A stretch of DNA of 64,000 bases from Euonymus europaeus (Eukaryota > Streptophyta > Magnoliopsida > Celastrales > Celastraceae), in assembly GCA_963580455.1 (NCBI GenBank), contig OY756967.1, forward strand, positions 4,982,501-5,046,500, written 5' to 3'. Numbering within the stretch: the first letter of the stretch is position 1; the number at the start of each line of letters is the position of its first letter. Positions 58,938-64,000 of this stretch are shown one piece after another. The notes under the pieces were generated by a model. The model did no database searches and had not been told where the DNA came from. It saw only the letters and a list, made by a program, of their open reading frames with translations. The translations under genes and the position numbers were made by a program.

Positions 58938-59642
58938 ATGGTCTATCTCCAAAATTCAATCTCGGTCTGCAACTCCGTTGACCAAATCTCAAACATGGCA
59001 AATTCTTCGAGTTCAAATGAATTGTGCCTGAAATCAAGGAACATCAATCATGTACACCGGCAGAAGAAGACACCAAACTCTCCCAATTCCCTGAAAGTCC
59101 CTGTCTGTGATCGATCTCGATCGGCAGCGGCGATGGATGTTGTCATTTTGATTGCTGTTATTGGTGCTTTTGGGTTCCTGTTGTTTCCCTATATCAATTT
59201 TTTGGTCATCAAGATGTTTGAAGGCTGTTGTGCAATTCATAATCTGGTAAAAGAGGCAGTTATGGAAGAGCCTATGATATATGGATCTGTAGGAGCTAGT
59301 ACTTTTTGTGCAGCTTTAGCTTCTTGGGGTTTACTGACTTGTACCAGTAGAAAATGCGGAAAACCAAATTGCAAGGGCCTAAGGAAGGCAGCAGAATTTG
59401 ATATCCAGCTTGAAACAGAGGACTCTGTGAAGAATTCTAGCACTTCGATGGAAGGAGTGAAAAAGGGATTTTTTGAATTACCTCGCGATCACCATCGGGA
59501 GTTGGAGGCAGAACTAAAGAAGATGGCGCCTCCCAATGGCAGAGCAGTGCTTATTTTTCGAGCAAGGTGCGGGTGTTCTGTTGGCAGGTTGGAAGTGCCA
59601 GGAGGCCCAGGACCGAAGAAGCAAAGAAAGATCAAGAAATAG
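58938..59642 (+). CDS. Two-TM protein of the plant 'ribosomal protein L34e superfamily' group, function unknown
   Basis: A single-exon 234-residue frame. It begins MVYLQNSISVCNSVDQ, a conserved start in this plant-only family. A basic/Ser-rich stretch follows, then TM segments at about 67-92 (VVILIAVIGAFGFLLFPYI) and 113-135. A Cys-rich CTSRKCGKPNCKGLRKAAEF follows the second TM, then FELPRDHHRELEAELKKMAP, NGRAVLIFRARCGCSVGRLE and a basic tail KKQRKIKK. From recollection it resembles Arabidopsis At5g15260/At3g01170, annotated as L34e superfamily. That name comes from weak similarity, and a ribosomal role is unlikely for a membrane protein. Nothing indicates damage. Confidence 0.88.
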   Translation: MVYLQNSISVCNSVDQISNMANSSSSNELCLKSRNINHVHRQKKTPNSPNSLKVPVCDRSRSAAAMDVVILIAVIGAFGFLLFPYINFLVIKMFEGCCAIHNLVKEAVMEEPMIYGSVGASTFCAALASWGLLTCTSRKCGKPNCKGLRKAAEFDIQLETEDSVKNSSTSMEGVKKGFFELPRDHHRELEAELKKMAPPNGRAVLIFRARCGCSVGRLEVPGGPGPKKQRKIKK

Positions 59643-62600
59643 GATTCAAGAATATGATTGTTGATTTCGTAGGGACTATAAATGAATACAGGAATAGTCA
59701 TCTTTGCTGTGGTTCAGCCTGTTGAAGCTATAATGTTCTTAAATAAGCTCATCAAGCAATTAGTTATAGGGGATAATAAACAGTTGGTTTAGCTCAGAAT
59801 ATGAGTATCGTTTTCTTCCTTACTTCCTTAGTATGATATGATTATACGTTTCCTTTGATCCAATCTGTTGGTTGGTAATTTTTCAATTTAATGTTTTAGT
59901 CTCTTCCTCTTGAATTTCTGATGGTGTATGATCATGCTGAATTTCCAAATTTGTGCTAGGCTTTGCTATTTTGCATTGGCATTTACTATTGTCCAATTTG
60001 TTGAGGGTGAAACTTCCTCTATAACACTCATTCCTTCTTTATGCAAAATGTATAGTGTGGCCAACCTCCCCCTCTTCCCACCACTCTTCTGGTTTTTTTG
60101 TCGTTCTCTTTTGCTGAATATATTTTTGTTTTAGAGAAAATACTATCTTTGAATCTGATCTCAGTGGTCCACAGTCTTTTTAAAAATGTGGTTCTTTTTT
60201 TGGGTTGCACGCAATTTTCTGACTTGGCATGACTATTCAGAATTTAAAAACCTGGAAGAAGAAGCACTGATGCTTTGGAGAAGAAAGTGTGAAAATGGCA
60301 TTTGATGGCAAACTATATTGGCGCGGAAGAAGGGGGGAAAACACCAAAATTTTCAGGTGCTTTGGCTCACCTCCTTATTAGATTATACAGAGTAAAAGTA
60401 TCTCAGTTGGTGTATTTCACAGAACTAAAATGTGTTTCCTCTGTAAAAGCTGTTGATGCCAAAACTACTACCAAGTCCTATGCCAGTTCAACCTTTGTTG
60501 ATTTCAGGTCTGATCACTTCTTATCTACCTGTCTCACTCCCTCCCTCTTTTCCCCCTCATATGCCAAGGTAAGGACTGTTTTTTTTCCAATTTATTTGGA
60601 AATGCTTGTCGAGAGTTGAATGATTTATCTCTCTTCTAGTCTAGTTTATATAAACGGTATAAACTAGCACAAACAATTGGTTCACCACAGCCTTCTACTC
60701 CAGCTAAACTGCTGCACTTGCAGGGATCAATTGGGGCTTTTTTCTCATTTCTTCTTTGGAGATTTCTGAGTACAGAATGGTTCCTTATTACAGCTTTCTG
60801 ACTACGTACTTGATATTGAATTCTGCTTTCAGTATTTACATTTTCGGTTAGTATTTATAACTCCTCTCTTCGGATGAACTCCTTACAGAACAATAGAACA
60901 TGGTTGATTATTATCTGCTAAATGGTATTGTCTCTCCGCATGTCTTTCAGGGAAGAACGTAGTAGTACAAGTGCATGCTGCGGATCGTTTAATACTAATA
61001 GGTAGGTATACTGGATACTCTCCTTTGTAGTTATTTGATTTCACTTCCTCCATGAATACTAATGGTTCCTGCTCATTTTTTCCTCTTTCCTTTATATCTG
61101 TCTTAGCTGAGTTCTTATTTGTAAAGCAACCAGATTTCCTGTAGTCGCCTGCACCTTAATTTGGTTTGGCTTTAGCTTATTTTTCGCTTAAAGAGGACTA
61201 CTGTTTGTCAGGTTAGAAACCCAAACCACAAGGGCATTGTTCTGATTAGGTTACCTTGTTGCCTTATAGCCTTTCTGGATAGAAAATCTTTGAATGGAAT
61301 TTATCAAATTAATGGTTATTGCATTTGCCCAACTGTTTTCTGGTATACTTTGGAAGTTGAGATCTTTCCTCATAGAGTCTTAACTCCTCCTAACTCTCAA
61401 GTCATATTGGTAGTTCGCATGCTAGAGGGAAGTATCTTATTCTTATCAATAGAATTTTATGGTCTTTGAAGTTGACCTGATAAACTAACTAGGTGAGAGC
61501 ATTTTTTCCTTGTTAGAAACCAAAATTTCACATCGAAAGACTGTTGGTAAACAATCCTTCACGTTCACGCCAAGAGATGTCTTTTCTAATAAAAGGACAA
61601 AATTGTGCATGCTCGATGTATCCACAGAAGTGAATAGCCCAGAGCAGACAGTACCTCTCAAAATGGACTATACCTATTGTGGAATGGGTTGGGTCAAATT
61701 ATAAGAGACCTACCATTCCGGTCTCTGGAAAGGGTGTTCAGATAGTTGTTAAGACGTCATGGTGATTCAATAGGTTAAATTATCTAAAGTCTGAACTATC
61801 ATATTACAGTACAAATATCTTATGTCCTGGATTTTGTGAAAAAAGGCTTACCGCACAAAAAAATGTTACATATTTAAAAAGGTAAACAAACTATGTAATT
61901 TCTTTGAAAAATAATTTACTGCATAATATTAAAAAAAATAATTGATTGTTATTATTAAAAATTTATTTTTCATCAAAAAAATTGCATGGTACATTGGGAA
62001 TATCTTTGAAAAAATTGGGTATTCTAAATATTTGAAGGTTAAAATCATAAAATGTCACCTTGAAGTGGCTTACATTTATTAATAAATTAAATTTAGGGAT
62101 TATAATTAGTATTTTTTTGATAAAAATAATTAGTAGTTATTGACACATAGAATTCAACAACTCGGAACCCTCGCAATCCTTCAACTACCTAAGAGCTTTA
62201 CCTCAGTGATTCTACAACTACTCGAGATTTTGCATTTTTTAAAATAATTTTTTCAATCACATGTCTGTTAATACATAATATATTAAAAGTCTTTTAAAAA
62301 AATAGAATTCATTGTAATCAATGAATTGTTTATATGATCTTCCTTTTCAAAAAAAACTTTTAAAAAATTGATATTGTACATGAAAATATATGTTTGATAG
62401 TAGATATGAAGAATAGAAATATGTTAAATGTCTTTATAATTACATCAATCTATCAATCAATACATAAAACTAAGGGGAGCCTAAAATTAAAAAGTGGGTC
62501 TTTACAAAATAATTTAGAAGTCTGTATTATTTATCTTAATTAAAAATGCAAAACAAATGAATTAAAAAACTAAAATTATTAAATGTTTGCTCCGAGAACA

Positions 62601-63349
62601 ATGTTATTAAAATTCAAAATTTACTAATGTCTATTCAAATTATTAAAAATTATCATTAGTATATGTATTTTTTTAAAATCATGGTGCGCACTTGACTCTT
62701 GGAGTTCGCCAGTGGTTGCCACACACCGTTGTCTCCATCGTCGATCTGTGTCACGAACTTACAATTGGATTTATCAATTTGCAATTTTTATAATAAAACC
62801 GGCAGCATGAGCAGATATTAAAAACTACGACTAACACTTTTTAAAAACTCAATAGCTTGCATCATCACCATTTTGGTATCCAAATACAGTTTGGGAATAA
62901 TTTTTTTATAAGGATCTGTTTTAGCAGTGCTGCTAGGCATCCACAAAATTTTTGTCCAGAAAGTGTTCATAACTGGATGTGTTCCAGTTTCGGCTCCAAA
63001 TCACAAGTTCAAATTTTCAAATTTTCAAACCACCCCTCACTATGGTCATTATAGACAACATTTTAGGGACATGTTAGGGCATCACTAACAATGGTTATGC
63101 AAAAACCCGTTTGCATACTTGAATAGTTGTTTGCATACCTAAATAGTTGTTTGTATACCACCTTTAATTTTTTGACTCCAACAATGGATATGTAAATTGA
63201 GTTTCTATTAGTTTTCCTACATTTTTTTCCTATAAATAACTTAAGTCTCTAATTCATTTCATTAACCAAACCTGAAAAAAAAATCGTATTCTCAAAGAAA
63301 TCCATGGATCATCCAAGTTCAAGTTCTGAAATTTTGAAGGAATCCAATC
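59643..63349. other. 3' UTR then long non-coding AT-rich region
   Basis: 59643-59930 is the probable 3' UTR. 60300-61700 has scattered small ORFs (60302-60619, 61510-61704) without recognisable protein. 61510-61560 (ATTTCACATCGAAAGACTG) is a common LTR-end phrase also seen near 56010. 61860-62680 is very AT-rich. 63070-63190 (GGGCATCACTAACAATGG) resembles a MITE end. Confidence 0.4.
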
Positions 63350-63630
63350 TAATTGTGTAAAACTCCAACAATATTTCAAACCAATGAACAAATTAGAGCT
63401 TGATTGACAAAGTCCACACGCATAAGAAATAACAAAACCAATACAATTTGTGTAGAACTCCAGCATTATTTCACACCAATGAACAAATTAGAGCTTGATT
63501 AACAAAGTCCACACGCATAAAAATAACAAAACCAATACAATTTGTGTAGAACTCCAGAAGCATTTCAAACCAATGAATAAATCAGACCTTGATTAACAAA
63601 GAAACCTATGAACAAAACCAATCTCATTTG
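63350..63630. repeat. Tandem repeat, 94-bp unit, three copies
   Basis: AATTTGTGTAGAACTCCAG-type starts at about 63351, 63445 and 63539. Each is followed by CAATGAACAAATTAGAGCTT and AAAGTCCACACGCATAA (the third copy is more diverged). The minus-strand ORF 63254-63466 is a by-product. Confidence 0.88.
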
Positions 63631-64000
63631 TGCTTTTTGCTTAGATTTGATTAACAAAACTCTCTATCTCAGAATTCCGAAGCAATGAACAAATCATAAC
63701 ACCTTCCCTGCTTTCTTTTTTTTTAGCTGAATTGATATAAAGAACTACTAGATTTAGCCCACCCTTCTAGTGGTTCTATCTGCACTACTTCAATGAGCCA
63801 TGCATTCCCTTCCTGATTTCTTTTGACAAAACCTAATCAATCCATACAAATAATTCGGAATAGACTCACCTAATGGAAAGAGGAGGGGTGGCACAAGAAA
63901 ATTTCTTGGGATTGAACTACCCACCTCCCGTGTTCAGAATCAATCACAAAGTCAAGGAAGAAAGAAAGATTCAAACCTTTTCAAATGAAGGAGGATCAAT
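63631..64000. other. Non-coding window end
   Basis: AT-rich; contains decayed words of the preceding tandem repeat (ATGAACAAATCA). No gene is seen before the window ends. Confidence 0.4.

Noticed and set aside
60302..60619. 105-codon plus-strand ORF downstream of the two-TM gene
   Set aside because: No recognisable domain, odd composition, no splice or promoter context; left as non-coding.
1..64000. tRNA, rRNA or other structured RNA genes
   Set aside because: I saw no cloverleaf with A/B boxes and no rRNA-like block; a covariance-model scan would be decisive, but by eye there is nothing to report.

Overview
This is a window of plant nuclear DNA, most likely from a eudicot. Evidence: genes split by GT-AG introns, plant-only families (alpha-expansin, cycling Dof factor, CDR1/nepenthesin-type aspartic protease), AT-rich intergenic DNA, and plant transposon superfamilies (CACTA, hAT, copia, gypsy, LINE, MITEs). 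Species cannot be named from the sequence. Exon joins below were read by eye from splice signals and reading frame.

Layout. 1-693: last intron and last coding exon of an unidentified Ser/Pro/Ala-rich protein (+). 3049-3861: intact two-exon alpha-expansin (+). 4650-6619: four-exon lipoate-protein-ligase-like gene (-), convergent with the expansin. 7891-18206: a nested transposon stack, with long imperfect inverted repeats outside, a complete CACTA element (8510-16141, TSD AAG) inside them, and a complete hAT element (11946-15680, TSD AGAATAAA) inside the CACTA. The CACTA also holds an expansin gene fragment. 19600-21654: a decayed second hAT copy. 22486-22887: a MITE. 23578-24018: a three-exon gene for an 82-residue secreted peptide precursor with a PSY-like DY motif (-). 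26260-26850: a LINE 3' end.

28590-37211: a small cluster of aspartic protease sequences on the minus strand. It contains a pseudogene cut by two MITE-type insertions, a short relic, and one open 428-codon copy whose first catalytic Asp is Ser. A gypsy relic and repeat DNA lie between. 37647-44550: a sequence unit present three times, two copies carrying a CACTA-like terminus at the same point, plus a degenerate CACTA (40466-42760). 45155-48676: a truncated copia element (-) with a 1.9-kb solo LTR inserted in its gag (TSD AATAG). 49591-50117: a GC-rich hAT MITE with exact TSD CTCTCTGC. 51131-53697: a two-exon cycling Dof factor (-). 56464-57150: a PPR fragment next to a copia 3' end. 58938-59642: a single-exon two-TM protein of the plant 'L34e superfamily' group (+). 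The final 4 kb is non-coding with a 94-bp tandem repeat.

The genes are not functionally linked. The value of the window lies in the well-bounded nested insertions, the captured gene fragment, the candidate peptide hormone, and the protease-like protein that probably lacks catalysis.
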